Source: Lysobacterales bacterium | Lineage (GTDB): Bacteria > Pseudomonadota > Gammaproteobacteria > Xanthomonadales > Xanthomonadaceae | Direction: 5' to 3' | DNA: 64,000 nucleotides | Assembly (NCBI GenBank): GCA_017302135.1 | Contig: JAFLDZ010000001.1 | Span: 1 to 64,000, forward strand | Part shown: piece by piece, positions 25,129 to 35,037 of the stretch | How the letters are laid out: every line of letters begins with the position of its first letter | Position numbering within the stretch: position 1 is the first letter of the stretch | Notes under the pieces: model-generated | What the model was told of the DNA's origin: nothing | The model's input: only the letters and a program-made list of their open reading frames with translations | Database searches by the model: none | Program-made: the position numbers and the translations under genes

Positions 25129-28100
25129 TGCGCTTCCTGACGTTCGAGGCGACCGCTTACGGCAAGTTCGCCACGCAGGCACTCGCCTTTCCGGCGGCAC
25201 CCTCCGTGCTACTGGTCTACGGCCCCAATGAAGCCGGGAAGTCGTCGATGCGCGAGGCCATCGTCGATTTTCTGTTTGGGGTTCCGCTGCAAACCACCCA
25301 GGCCTACCAGCACCCGCGGCCTGGCATTAGCCTCGCCGGCGATGTGTTGGTCACTGATCAAACTTGGCGTGTGACGCGAAGCACGAAGCGGCGCGACTCC
25401 CTCACTGTGGAGGGCCAGGGCGTGCTCGACGAGGCGGCGTGGCTCGCGCGCCTGGGTGGGATGGATCGCACTACCTTCGAGCGCCTGTTCGCGCTTGGCC
25501 GGGATGAACTGGTGGCGGGTGCGCGCGAAATGCTGGCGCCTGACGCGAATGCGAGCAGGACTTTGTTTGAGGCGGCGGCAGGACTGACGACGTTCACTGA
25601 AGTGTCTCGACGCCTGAGCGAAGAAGCGGCTGAGGCCTATTCGTCGCGTCGACAGAGCACCTCATTTGCGCGCGCGAAGGCGCGGTTTGATCTGGCGTCG
25701 GCGGGATTGCGCCAGCATGAGCACAAAGAGACCACTTATCGAGCGTTGCAAAAGGCGCGGGATGATGCGCAGCGGCAGCTGGAGGCTATCGATAGCGATC
25801 GACGTACGAAACGCGCGTACCTGACGGGCCGGACGCGGATCGCGAGGACCCTGCCGCAATTGCGCAACTACGCTGAGCTGGAGGTGCGGCTGGCGGGAGC
25901 GGCACCGATGGTCGTGGGTAATGAACTACGGACGGAAGTCACGCAGGCATACAGCGCGCGACACACATTGAGCGAACGCCTTGCCGGATTGCTTCGAGAG
26001 CAGGAGGCCGACGAGCGCGGCCGGAATACGATAAGCGTCCGTCCCGAGGTGGTCGCGGCCGCGCCGGACATCAAGGAACTTGAACTGCATCGGAGTCAAG
26101 CGCTCAAGACGCTGGAGGACATCCCGAAGCGGATCGCGCAGCGCGAGCAGCTGCGACCAGAGATCGAGCAGGAATTGGCCTTACTGGGTATGGCGGGAGA
26201 ATCGCTCGACGGGTTGTACACGCGCCTGCCAACGCTCGCGCAGATCAGTGCCATCGCGGTGTCCGCAACGGCGATGGCTGATCTGGAGACGCGGCGGCGC
26301 GACGCGCGTTCCGGTCATCCCGCCGCATGTGAGGCGCAGGCGGCTTTGCTGGCGGACATTGCCGGACTTCGAGCCGAAGACCCGGAGCCGCTGCGTCGTA
26401 GTTTGTATGCGCTCGAGACGACCGCCAATCTCGGCGAGCTACGGGCACGGCGCGATCAGCTCGGCATTGAAGCAGGCAGCCTGACAGAACGGCAGGTGGT
26501 GTTGGGTCTGTCCGCCAATGGCCTCGGCGCCGGGTTGGACCCACCGAACGAGGTCGTGGCCAAGGAGATCGTGCGCGAGCAGCGACTCCTCGCGGGGAGC
26601 GTGGCTACGCAGGGCAATCTTGTCGCGGCATGCGAGGACACCCGCGTCGACCTGGAGGCCCGGCTGGCGGAGATGGAGCAGTCTGATATCCCCAGTCTCG
26701 ATGCGCTAATGCAACTGCGGCTCCGGCGAGACCTTGCCTTGGATGAGCTCGTGTCAAAAGGACCGCCAGACGCCGCTGCCGTATCCCGATATCAGCCACT
26801 GGTACTCGAAGCAGATGCATTGAGCGATCGCCGTTTCGATCAGGCGAGTGCGGCCCACGAGCTCGATCGTCTGCGTGCCGACTACGTTGCGTGTCTAGCT
26901 CGGGCACAGGCTGCGAAGGATGCGGTGGCCTCGGCGGAGCGTCAGCGGCTCGAGGTCGCCGAACGCTGGGCACGCCTGTGCCAGGAGGCGGGTCTGCCGG
27001 TGGTGGATCCGGAGAACTTTGGCTCGTGGTTGAGCGAGTTTCGCGCTGTGCGCGCTTCCGACACCGCGCATGGGTCGCGCGTCGAGAGTCACCAGCGAGC
27101 GCTGGCCGCCCTTGTGCCGCTCGCGACGGATATTCTCGCCCACTTGGCGCTGCCCGAGCCGCCGTGGGGCGACGACCCGCTGGTTCCTATCGACGTCGTG
27201 TTGGCCGAAGGTAAGCGCGTGCTGGTTGAGCGTGACAGACAACAAAGTGCCGCGGCCAGCCTCAAGCAGCGTGGCGCCGAGGGCGCGCGTCTATTGGCAG
27301 AGTGGGACGGACGCCTAGCGGCGCTGGAGACCGAGGTCAGCCAACACACAACGACGTTGCGCAATGCCTTGCGCGAGGCGCGTCTTGCCGAGACGCTGTC
27401 CGCCGAGTGGGCACGGGATGCGGGACGACGCATCGAGGCATTGCGGAACAAGGCTCGGGAGTTCCATGAGCGCGATGAAGCCCGCATCAACCCCATGCGC
27501 CGCGATCTCGACAAGTACGAGAAGCAGGTGCGGGAGCTAGCGGCACGGTTAGCGGTGCCGGCGGTTGGCTCTTGGCAGTCGATACTGGAGACGTTAGTGG
27601 CGTTGAGCGCGACGCACGTCAATCTGGCGCGCGAACGCGAGGCCATCGAGGCGCGGGTGAGCGACCGCCAACCCGACTTGGATGACGTCACAGCGCAATT
27701 AAAGGAGATCGATGATCAACTGCGCGGCCACTACGCGCGACTTGGCGTAACAGATTTTGACAACTTCAGTGAACTAGCCAACGCTCGGGACGCGTGGGAT
27801 CGCGATGTGACAGCGCGTGATGAGAAGCGCCGCACATGGATGCAGGCCGAAGATGGGCGTTCGATCGAGACGCTCCGTGCGGAGGCCGAGGGGGTAGACG
27901 CCGACACACTCATGGCTGAGCTTGAGGCTCTTAACCAGGAGGTTGAGGCGATCGAGACACGCCTCAGCGAGGCGGTGGCGGCCGTGCGCATCGCGGAGAA
28001 AGCCGTGGACGGTGTGACCCCCTCCGAAGACGCTGTGCTTGCGATGAGCGAGCGAGCCAGCGCGACCCTCGCATGTAACCGCGCGCTGGACGACCATGTT

Positions 28101-28577
28101 CGGTGTTTGATCCAGCAGCAACTGCTGGATTGGGCTATCGGACGATTCCGGGAGGACCATCAATCGCCCCTCGTGGCAGCGGCCGAGCGTTACCTGCAGA
28201 TCCTGACCTGCGGCGCGCACTCGCGACTGTTGATTGATGACGCGAACGCCCGAAACCCCCAGCTACTCGTCTTGGGGCAGGATTCACCGATGCCGCGAAC
28301 GGTGGTGGCTTTAAGCGAAGGGACGCGCGACCAGTTGTATCTGGCGCTACGACTGGCAGGATTGGAACTGCACCTTGACGAAGGGCGCACACCGCTACCC
28401 TTCGTGGCCGACGATCTGTTCGTCAATTTCGATGACACCCGCTCGGCGGCGGGGTTTACCGCGTTGGGTGAACTGGCGCGACGCACCCAGGTTATCTATT
28501 TCACTCATCACCAGCATCTCACGGACATCGCGCAGGCCGCCTTGGGTGATGCGGTAACGGTGGCCCGTCTATCCTAA
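25128..28577 (+). CDS. SbcC/YhaN-like AAA ATPase with long coiled coils
   Basis: The 1149-residue protein is the Rad50-like partner of the preceding nuclease. Walker A is Y-G-P-N-E-A-G-K-S-S (about residues 32-41). The YhaN-type start continues M-R-E-A-I-V-D-F-L-F-G. Central residues (about 180-1010) are heptad-rich coiled coil. The C-terminus has the ABC signature as A-L-S-E-G-T-R-D-Q-L-Y-L-A-L-R (about 1060) and Walker B as F-V-A-D-D-L-F-V-N-F-D. Together the pair should tether DNA ends and cut them. No zinc-hook C-x-x-C was seen in the coil, as in other YhaN proteins. Confidence 0.85.
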   Translation: MRFLTFEATAYGKFATQALAFPAAPSVLLVYGPNEAGKSSMREAIVDFLFGVPLQTTQAYQHPRPGISLAGDVLVTDQTWRVTRSTKRRDSLTVEGQGVLDEAAWLARLGGMDRTTFERLFALGRDELVAGAREMLAPDANASRTLFEAAAGLTTFTEVSRRLSEEAAEAYSSRRQSTSFARAKARFDLASAGLRQHEHKETTYRALQKARDDAQRQLEAIDSDRRTKRAYLTGRTRIARTLPQLRNYAELEVRLAGAAPMVVGNELRTEVTQAYSARHTLSERLAGLLREQEADERGRNTISVRPEVVAAAPDIKELELHRSQALKTLEDIPKRIAQREQLRPEIEQELALLGMAGESLDGLYTRLPTLAQISAIAVSATAMADLETRRRDARSGHPAACEAQAALLADIAGLRAEDPEPLRRSLYALETTANLGELRARRDQLGIEAGSLTERQVVLGLSANGLGAGLDPPNEVVAKEIVREQRLLAGSVATQGNLVAACEDTRVDLEARLAEMEQSDIPSLDALMQLRLRRDLALDELVSKGPPDAAAVSRYQPLVLEADALSDRRFDQASAAHELDRLRADYVACLARAQAAKDAVASAERQRLEVAERWARLCQEAGLPVVDPENFGSWLSEFRAVRASDTAHGSRVESHQRALAALVPLATDILAHLALPEPPWGDDPLVPIDVVLAEGKRVLVERDRQQSAAASLKQRGAEGARLLAEWDGRLAALETEVSQHTTTLRNALREARLAETLSAEWARDAGRRIEALRNKAREFHERDEARINPMRRDLDKYEKQVRELAARLAVPAVGSWQSILETLVALSATHVNLAREREAIEARVSDRQPDLDDVTAQLKEIDDQLRGHYARLGVTDFDNFSELANARDAWDRDVTARDEKRRTWMQAEDGRSIETLRAEAEGVDADTLMAELEALNQEVEAIETRLSEAVAAVRIAEKAVDGVTPSEDAVLAMSERASATLACNRALDDHVRCLIQQQLLDWAIGRFREDHQSPLVAAAERYLQILTCGAHSRLLIDDANARNPQLLVLGQDSPMPRTVVALSEGTRDQLYLALRLAGLELHLDEGRTPLPFVADDLFVNFDDTRSAAGFTALGELARRTQVIYFTHHQHLTDIAQAALGDAVTVARLS

Positions 28578-28774
28578 GGGACCATACCGGCCGAATCTGC
28601 ATCACGACTCGAACCGCTCGCGGGTGGAGCGAAACAGCCTTCTTGATGTTCGGTTCGGCACGGAAGCTGACTATGTTGAGTACGATGGCTGAAAATGAGA
28701 GGTCGCTTTCGGCCAAGAGCGGACGTTAGGCTGGGAAACCACCTTTGCCAGAGGGAAATCGAGCAGCGCCTCGG

Positions 28775-31408
28775 TCAGCGTGAGGATAGCGCGCGCTGCA
28801 GGTAAGGCGCGGTGGCCCCGACGCCTGCGCTCGCTACGTTCTGCGGCACGCCCTCGGCGACGATACGACCACCCTTCTCCCCTGCGCCCGGGCCTACGTC
28901 GATCATCCAGTCGCTGTCGGCGACGACCCGCATGTCATGTTCGACGACGACCACGGTGTTGCCTGCGTCGACCAGTCCGTGCAATTGCACCATCAGCTTG
29001 TCCACGTCTAAAGGGTGCAGTCCAGTGGTCGGCTCGTCGAGCACGTACAGCGAGTCGCCACGCTGACTGCGCTGCAGCTCGGTGGCCAGCTTGATGCGCT
29101 GGGCCTCGCCGCCGGACAGTTCCGTCGCAGGCTGCCCGAGCCGCAGGTAACCCAGGCCAATGCCGTGGAGCAATGCCAGTGCACGGTGCACGGGCGCTTC
29201 GTCGGCGAAGAACGACAGCGCCTCGTCCACCGTCATCTCCAGCACTTGGGCGATGTTGCGCCCGTTCCACTCGATTTCGAGGGTCTTTTCGTTGTAACGC
29301 TTGCCGTGGCAGGTAGGGCATGGCGCGTAGACGCTCGGCATGAAGAGCAGTTCGATGCTGACGAAGCCTTCGCCCTCGCAAGTGGGGCAACGCCCCTGCG
29401 CCACGTTGAAGGAAAAGCGACCCACGCCGTAGCGGCGCGCCTTCGCCGCGCGAGTCGCCGCGAACAGCCTGCGCACATGGTCGAACAGGCCGGTGTAGGT
29501 CGCCAGGTTGGACCGCGGCGTGCGGCCGATGGGCTTCTGGTCAACGTTGACCAGGCGGCGGATGGCGCCCACGCCCGCGCCCAGGCGGCCCGCAGTGCGC
29601 GTTATTGCGTCGGGCAGCGGCATCTCGTCGCTGCTTTCCTCCGCCGCCGGCTGGTGGCCGAGGTGCTCGCCCACGAGTTCCACCAGCGCCTGGCTGACCA
29701 GGCTGGACTTGCCCGAGCCGGACACGCCAGTGACCGCAGTGAAGACCCCCAGTGGGATCCGCACATGGAGGCCATGCAGGTTGTTGCGTTGGATGCCGAT
29801 GAGCTCGAGCCAGCCTGACGGGCGTCGAGGCGTGCGCCGACGCGTCGGCACGGCGTCGAACAGATAGCGCCGCGTGTGCGACGCCTCGATGTCGCGCAAC
29901 CCCAGGGGCGGCCCGCTGTAGAGCACGCGGCCACCATGCTGGCCTGCATCCGGCCCCACGTCGACAAGCCAGTCGGCGCGGCGCAGCGTCTCCAGGTCGT
30001 GCTCGACGACGAACAGGGTGTTGCCGGCCGCCTTGAGCTGGCCGAGCACCGCGTGCAGGGCTTCCGCATCGGCGGGATGCAGTCCTGCCGACGGCTCGTC
30101 CAGCACGTAGACCACGCCGAACAGATTGGAGCGCACCTGCGTGGCCAGGCGCAGCCGTTGCAGCTCGCCCGAGGAGAGCGTGGGCGTAGAACGGTCCAGC
30201 GCGAGGTAACCGAGGCCCAGCCCCTGCAACGACCCAATCCGCTCGATCAGGTCGCGAGCGATGCGTTGTGCTGCGATCCGCTTCTCCTCGGACAGGTTCG
30301 CGGTGCGCCGCACGTCCGTGCCGCCGGTATGCGGCAATCCGCCGGCGGCCACGCGACGGGCGATGTCCTTGCGTCCAGCGGCGCGGCTGCGCGTGGCTGT
30401 GGAAACGGGTGTGTCGAACCGGCCCTTCGCCGCGGGCGCGAGGAGTTCGGCGATGTCAGCGAGCGGCAAACGCGACAAGGTGCCGATATCCAGCCCGGCG
30501 AATGTGACCGACAGCGCTTCGCGCTTGAGGCGGCGACCGTCGCACGTCGCGCACGTGGTACCGGACATGAAGCGCGCGACACGCTTCTTCATCAGCGCAC
30601 TCTGCGTGTTGGCGAAGGTGTCCAGCACGTAGCGGCGCGCGCCGGTAAAGGTGCCCATGTAGCTGGGCTCGGCTTTGCGGCGCAGCGCCGCGCGCGTTTC
30701 CGCAGGCGTGAAACCCGCGTACACCGGAACCACTGGCTGCTCGTCGGTGTGCAGGATCCAGTCGCGGTCCTTCTTCGGCAGCTCGCGCCAGGGTTTGTCG
30801 ACGTCATACCCCAACGTCACCAGGATGTCCCGCAGGTTTTGCCCATGCCAGGCCGGTGGCCACGCTGCGATCGCCCGGTCGCGGATGGACAGCGACGGGT
30901 CGGGGACCATCGCCTCGTCTTTTACGGTGTAAACGTAGCCCAGCCCGTGGCAGGTAGGGCATGCACCCTGCGGCGTGTTGGGCGAGAAATCTTCCGCATA
31001 CAGCATGGGTTGCCGGGGCGGATAGGTGCCGGCGCGCGAATACAGCATGCGCAGCAGGCTCGACAGCGTGGTGATGCTGCCCACGGTGGAGCGGACGTTC
31101 GGCGTACCGCGCTGCTGCTGCAGCGCGACTGCCGGCGGCATCCCGTCGATGGCGTCGACGTCGGGTACGCCCACCTGGTCGATCAGGCGCCGTGCATAGG
31201 GCGACAGCGATTCCAGGTAGCGTCGCTGCGCCTCGGCATAGAGCGTGCCAAACGCCAGCGAAGACTTGCCCGATCCCGAGATGCCGGAGAACACGACGAG
31301 TGCATCCCTGGGGAGGTCGACATCGACATCCTTGAGGTTGTGCTCGCGCGCGCCTCGCACGTGCACGAAGGCGTCGAACCCGACAGGCGACGAGGGCTGG
31401 TGTGGCAT
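28775..31408 (-). CDS. UvrA2-type excinuclease ABC ATPase
   Basis: The 877-residue protein carries two UvrA ATPase halves: Walker A as G-I-S-G-S-G-K-S-S (about residue 44) and G-V-S-G-S-G-K-S-S (second half), with signatures L-S-S-G-E-L-Q-R and L-S-G-G-E-A-Q-R. Zinc-finger cysteines appear as C-P-T-C-H-G, C-A-T-C-D-G, C-P-T-C-E-G and C-P-T-C-H-G-K. Compared with canonical UvrA (about 940 residues) the region that holds the UvrB-binding domain is shorter, as in UvrA2, linked to tolerance of DNA-binding drugs. The start at 31408 follows GGGAGT by 8 bases; an earlier frame start lacks a site. Confidence 0.88.
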   Translation of the reverse strand: MPHQPSSPVGFDAFVHVRGAREHNLKDVDVDLPRDALVVFSGISGSGKSSLAFGTLYAEAQRRYLESLSPYARRLIDQVGVPDVDAIDGMPPAVALQQQRGTPNVRSTVGSITTLSSLLRMLYSRAGTYPPRQPMLYAEDFSPNTPQGACPTCHGLGYVYTVKDEAMVPDPSLSIRDRAIAAWPPAWHGQNLRDILVTLGYDVDKPWRELPKKDRDWILHTDEQPVVPVYAGFTPAETRAALRRKAEPSYMGTFTGARRYVLDTFANTQSALMKKRVARFMSGTTCATCDGRRLKREALSVTFAGLDIGTLSRLPLADIAELLAPAAKGRFDTPVSTATRSRAAGRKDIARRVAAGGLPHTGGTDVRRTANLSEEKRIAAQRIARDLIERIGSLQGLGLGYLALDRSTPTLSSGELQRLRLATQVRSNLFGVVYVLDEPSAGLHPADAEALHAVLGQLKAAGNTLFVVEHDLETLRRADWLVDVGPDAGQHGGRVLYSGPPLGLRDIEASHTRRYLFDAVPTRRRTPRRPSGWLELIGIQRNNLHGLHVRIPLGVFTAVTGVSGSGKSSLVSQALVELVGEHLGHQPAAEESSDEMPLPDAITRTAGRLGAGVGAIRRLVNVDQKPIGRTPRSNLATYTGLFDHVRRLFAATRAAKARRYGVGRFSFNVAQGRCPTCEGEGFVSIELLFMPSVYAPCPTCHGKRYNEKTLEIEWNGRNIAQVLEMTVDEALSFFADEAPVHRALALLHGIGLGYLRLGQPATELSGGEAQRIKLATELQRSQRGDSLYVLDEPTTGLHPLDVDKLMVQLHGLVDAGNTVVVVEHDMRVVADSDWMIDVGPGAGEKGGRIVAEGVPQNVASAGVGATAPYLQRALSSR

Positions 31409-31651
31409 GGGTTCGCACTCCCGCAGATTCGTGACTATCGTAACCCTGCGTTCGCCGTCCCCGTGAAGGGGGCGTTGGGCCATCCTCATGCCGACGTAAC
31501 ACATCGCTCCACGGCAGCGACTAGAGTGTCAGGCAGTAGCGGCCTACTGGCCCGGCGCGCCGCTCCATTGATTCCTTGGCTCAATCAATTCCCAGGCTTC
31601 CAGTAAGCAGACGGGACGTCGTTACTCCATCACACCAACAGGAGACAGCTC

Positions 31652-31954
31652 ATGGTCAAGGTCGCGCTGTTCGTTCGCCTCGAAGCGAAAATCGGCAAGG
31701 AGAAGGAAGTTGAAAGCTTTCTATTGAGTGGTCTGCCACTCGTCATGGACGAGCCCGCCACGACCGTCTGGTTCGGAATTCGCCTCGGGCCAACAACCTT
31801 CGGCATTTTCGATGCCTTTCCCGACGATGCGGGCCGGGAGGCCCATCTCGCCGGCAAGGTTGCAGCGGCGTTGATGGCCAAGGCCGGGGAACTGTTCTCC
31901 GAGCCGCCGACCATCGAGAAAGTCGACGTGCTCGCGGCAAAGCTACCCAGCTAG
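31652..31954 (+). CDS. Small antibiotic-biosynthesis-monooxygenase (ABM) domain protein
   Basis: The 100-residue protein begins M-V-K-V-A-L-F-V-R-L-E-A-K and has the ABM ferredoxin-like pattern, with E-K-E-V-E-S-F-L-L-S-G-L and T-T-F-G-I-F-D-A-F-P-D-D-A-G-R-E-A-H. ABM proteins are small dimeric oxygenases or stress proteins. A strong AGGAG site lies 9 bases before the ATG and an intrinsic terminator follows, so it is a one-gene unit. Substrate unknown. Confidence 0.85.
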   Translation: MVKVALFVRLEAKIGKEKEVESFLLSGLPLVMDEPATTVWFGIRLGPTTFGIFDAFPDDAGREAHLAGKVAAALMAKAGELFSEPPTIEKVDVLAAKLPS

Positions 31955-31978
31955 GCAAGTTGGGCAAGCCGCGACTCG

Positions 31979-32006
31979 GAGCCGCCTTCGGGCGGCTTCG
32001 TTGTTT
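31979..32006 (+). terminator. Intrinsic terminator after the ABM gene
   Basis: An AGCCGCC / GGCGGCT stem with TTCG loop is followed by TCGTTGTTT. The stem-loop begins 25 bases after the stop codon. The next 350 bases, to the IS element, hold an open frame without a ribosome site or recognisable family and are left unannotated. Confidence 0.8.
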
Positions 32007-32365
32007 GCCCAACCAAGTCATTGCCATGCCCTCCCTTGTCCCTACGTTCGACATCCATCGCACGGCTCTGCAGCAACCAAGCCGTGCCTCGGCGATCACT
32101 GATCTCTTTGACAGTCGCCCCGCACGCGGGCTTATGTATCGACTTATGCGCGACCTGCGCCCGATGTCCACGATGCCTCCTGCATTTCCCTGGCCTTCAA
32201 TCGTTGGCTTCGCCGAGGGCCAATGCCGAAGCCAGAGGCCTGGACGATTCCAGCCCGCTGTGGAACGGGACCTCGCCCAACGCGTTTCCACAGGGCGTGG
32301 CGCCGCGACTGTGACCCGCGTGCTCGCAGGCATTGCCTAAGTTGTCGCTGCCCGCTTCGGGCCGA

Positions 32366-33948
32366 GGCTGTGTAAAACTCGTCGAAGCGGCACTGCCGAC
32401 GACGTTGCCACTAGTTCGAGCAACCAGCGCAGCGGCAAAAAGCCGCGACGCTCAGGCGGCGATGGCCAGCACCATGCCTTCGGTGCCCATGATCTTGATC
32501 ATCCGCTTCATGTTGTAGGCCAGAACCGCCAAGCTGATTTCTGTTCGAACCCTCGGAAGCGTCTTCGTCAGCAACGTCGTGGTGCCTAGCCACGATTTGA
32601 GCGTGCCGAAGACATACTCCACCGTCTGCTTTCGCACCACTGCAGCTTGTGGCCTGGCATCCAGCAGCAGCTGCATTCGTTCGAGCACATGTTCGTGCTC
32701 CCAGCGGGTGATTCGTCTATAGCTAGCGGTCGTGCATTGCCCCCGCATCGGGCAGCGGGGGCAGGCTGAGGACCAATATTTACGCAGGGTCAGGCCCTTT
32801 TCTTCGGCCGTGAAGCGATGGATCGCTCTTTCGCCTGCTGGGCATTCGTACTCATCCGCGGCTTCGTCATAAACAAAGTCCCGCTTGTCGAAACGGCCTT
32901 CGGCCTTGCTGTTCGACGTGAGCGGCTTGGGCACCAATGGAATGACGCCTGTCTCCTCGCACGCCAGGATCTCTGGCGCATTGAAGTAGCCTCGATCTGC
33001 CAGTGCCGTCATGCGTTCGGTGCCAAGGGCTTCTCTTGCCTTCGTTGCCATGCGCGAGAGCTGTGCACGATCATGACCATCATTTACGACATCGTGGGCC
33101 ACGATCAGGTGGTGCTCGGCATCAACAGCCGCCTGGACGTTGTAGCCCACCACACCAGTTCCACGGCCGCTCGTGGCCATCGAGCGTGCATCCGGATCCG
33201 TCAGTGATATCTGGCGATCTGGAGTGGCCTGAAGCTGCTTTTCGATGGCGTCGAGCTTCTCCATCTGCATGTGCAGCTTGGCGAGCTTGTCCTTCAGTTG
33301 CGGAACGCGTCCTTCTGGCAACAAGCTTGGATCACGATCCGCGCGGTCCATCTCGGCGAGATAGCGCGCAACGCTGTTCTCCAGTTGCTGCCGGCGTCCC
33401 TTGATCTTGCCAACAGTGAAGTTGCGGTCCCGGCTGTTCACCGCCTTGAGCTTGCTGCCATCGATCGCGACGATCGCGTGCGAGAAGACCTTCATGTTCC
33501 GGCAGAGGCTGACGAACCGGCCGCACACCGCGGTGATCGCGCTGCCGTTGTCCTTGCGGAAGTCGGCGATGGTCTTGAAGTCGGGTGCCAACCGGCCAGT
33601 CAACCAGATCAGTTCCAGGTTCCGTTGTGCCTCCCGCTCCAGGCGACGGCTGGACTGGATGCGGTTGAGGTATCCGTAGATGTAGATCTTGAGCAGCGCG
33701 GCGGGGAGATAAGCAGGCCTGCCACCGGCCACGCGATTGGCCGCCTCGAAGCCCAGTCCGCTCAGATCGAGTGCTTCCACGAAGGCATCAACCACCCGCA
33801 CTGGGTTGTAATCGTGGACGAAGTCTTCCAGCCGATCAGGGAGCAGAAGCCCTTGGGAACGATCAACGCTATCCACGAATCGCTTCATGCAGAACACCCA
33901 TCGGCCGGTGCTCAGATCATGCCAGTGGAGGTGGAGTTTTTACACAGC
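32366..33948. mobile_element. IS1182-family insertion sequence
   Basis: Terminal inverted repeats of the form GGCTGTGTAAAAACT are seen: the left end at about 32366-32380 (one A fewer) and the right end at about 33934-33949 in reverse. They enclose one transposase gene. Flanks read CCGA on the left and TCGG on the right, so the element sits at a palindrome, in keeping with the family's habit of inserting at dyads. No clear target duplication is seen. It lies 100 bases before the OST-HTH gene and may have displaced or replaced its promoter. Confidence 0.8.
32452..33888 (-). CDS. IS1182-family DDE transposase
   Basis: The 478-residue protein shows the IS1182 layout. The N-terminal domain is D-R-S-Q-G-L-L-L-P-D-R-L, then R-P-A-Y-L-P-A-A-L-L-K-I-Y-I-Y-G. 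Catalytic acids are in V-A-I-D-G-S-K (about residue 141), L-A-D-R-G-Y-F-N (about 290) and V-E-Y-V-F-G-T-L-K (about 425). A Cys cluster C-P-R-C-P-M-R-G-Q-C lies between the last two. Full length, no internal stop, so possibly active. ATG 33888 is chosen over a GTG three codons upstream. Confidence 0.9.
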   Translation of the reverse strand: MKRFVDSVDRSQGLLLPDRLEDFVHDYNPVRVVDAFVEALDLSGLGFEAANRVAGGRPAYLPAALLKIYIYGYLNRIQSSRRLEREAQRNLELIWLTGRLAPDFKTIADFRKDNGSAITAVCGRFVSLCRNMKVFSHAIVAIDGSKLKAVNSRDRNFTVGKIKGRRQQLENSVARYLAEMDRADRDPSLLPEGRVPQLKDKLAKLHMQMEKLDAIEKQLQATPDRQISLTDPDARSMATSGRGTGVVGYNVQAAVDAEHHLIVAHDVVNDGHDRAQLSRMATKAREALGTERMTALADRGYFNAPEILACEETGVIPLVPKPLTSNSKAEGRFDKRDFVYDEAADEYECPAGERAIHRFTAEEKGLTLRKYWSSACPRCPMRGQCTTASYRRITRWEHEHVLERMQLLLDARPQAAVVRKQTVEYVFGTLKSWLGTTTLLTKTLPRVRTEISLAVLAYNMKRMIKIMGTEGMVLAIAA

Positions 33949-34050
33949 CTCGGTCGGTATTTGCCTAGCAGAATGCCTGACCAGCACCTCTCCTTTCTCT
34001 CAAGCGCTATTGTTCACTGTCCAACATTTGCACTTTGGTTCGCGTTCCTT

Positions 34051-34914
34051 ATGGCAGATATCGAACAATCAGACTTCGCAGTTCCGCAACGCGAAGTGCA
34101 ACGCCTTCTGGGTCGATGCCTCTTGCGTTTGCAGCAATACGAGCGGTTGCTCAAGTCAATGATCGCAGTACAACAGTTTTCTGGAACCTCCGAGTCACTC
34201 CCGCATGCCCTGGACGCCAGGAAGGCCGAGACTAGCGACAAGACATTAGGTGTTTTGGTTGGTCGACTGATGGGCGACTACATCCTGAAAGAAGGCTTCG
34301 AACTGCCCGACGACACACCCGAGCAAACTAGCGAATCAATCCATTTCGGCTTCCGGATGCAGCTCAACCTGCCAGCCGAACGTCACGAGGCACTCAAGGC
34401 GGAACTGCGCGAGCTGGGGACACTACGAAATTCACTGGTGCACCATTTTGTCGACCTGCATGATCTCTGGACTTTAGATGGCTGTCTTCAAGCGCAAGAC
34501 GCATTGAACCAATCGTACACAGAGATCGACCGACACTTTGAACAATTGGTCACGTTCGCTGGCTACATGGACGAAGCAAGGAAAGCCACTGCGGACTTGA
34601 TGCAATCGCCGCAGTTCCGGGACATGATCGTCAATGGAATAGGCCCCGACGGCGAGATCCATTGGCCCGTGGCGGGCATTGTCGGAGCATTGAGGGAAGC
34701 TTTCCAGGAACTGTCCATCGACGGCTGGGTGAATCTGGATGCTGCCGCGCGATGGGTTTCCGAACACCATCCTCAGCAAACGCCACAAAAGTACGGTTGT
34801 TCCCGCTGGCGTCACGTCATTCACGAGTCCGGACAGTTCGAGTTGCGTCGCTTCACGCACAACGGGCAATTCGGAGCGTGGTATCGGGAACGGCCCCACG
34901 CGAGCGCCTGTTAA
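34051..34914 (+). CDS. OST-HTH/LOTUS-domain protein
   Basis: The 287-residue protein has a helical N-terminal and central region (about 1-220) and a C-terminal OST-HTH/LOTUS-like module: D-G-W-V-N-L-D-A-A-A-R-W-V, Q-K-Y-G-C-S-R-W-R-H-V-I, then F-E-L-R-R-F (about 228-280). LOTUS modules bind RNA or RNA helicases in animals. Bacterial versions are little studied and often lie near RNase-like or conflict genes. The helical part includes L-R-N-S-L-V-H-H-F, which looks like an R-x-x-x-x-H-type HEPN motif and may be an RNase site. The longer open frame upstream is antisense to the transposase and is rejected. Confidence 0.7.
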   Translation: MADIEQSDFAVPQREVQRLLGRCLLRLQQYERLLKSMIAVQQFSGTSESLPHALDARKAETSDKTLGVLVGRLMGDYILKEGFELPDDTPEQTSESIHFGFRMQLNLPAERHEALKAELRELGTLRNSLVHHFVDLHDLWTLDGCLQAQDALNQSYTEIDRHFEQLVTFAGYMDEARKATADLMQSPQFRDMIVNGIGPDGEIHWPVAGIVGALREAFQELSIDGWVNLDAAARWVSEHHPQQTPQKYGCSRWRHVIHESGQFELRRFTHNGQFGAWYRERPHASAC

Positions 34915-35009
34915 ACAGGACCTTGAGGGCACCTTTCAGGAGCTACCTGCTCGCTACGGACGACCGCTGCGGGTCGCATCACGCCATGCTTCTGCGCGTA
35001 GGAGAAGCC

Positions 35010-35037
35010 TGACCAACCCTTCATCAGGAGTTGGTCA
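35010..35037 (+). promoter_or_regulatory. Inverted repeat over the start site of the recombinase gene
   Basis: TGACCAAC (35010-35017) and GTTGGTCA (35030-35037) are perfect complements with a 12-base loop. The ribosome site AGGAG (35026-35030) is at the loop edge and the A of the ATG is in the stem. In RNA this would hide the start site; in DNA it could be an operator. Which applies is not known. Confidence 0.5.

Noticed and set aside
31960..32340. Plus-strand frame of 126 codons after the ABM gene
   Set aside because: It begins within the terminator region, has no ribosome site and no recognisable sequence.
33271..34050. N-terminal extension of the OST-HTH frame
   Set aside because: The extension is antisense to the IS transposase and crosses the IS end. 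The gene's own start is at 34051.
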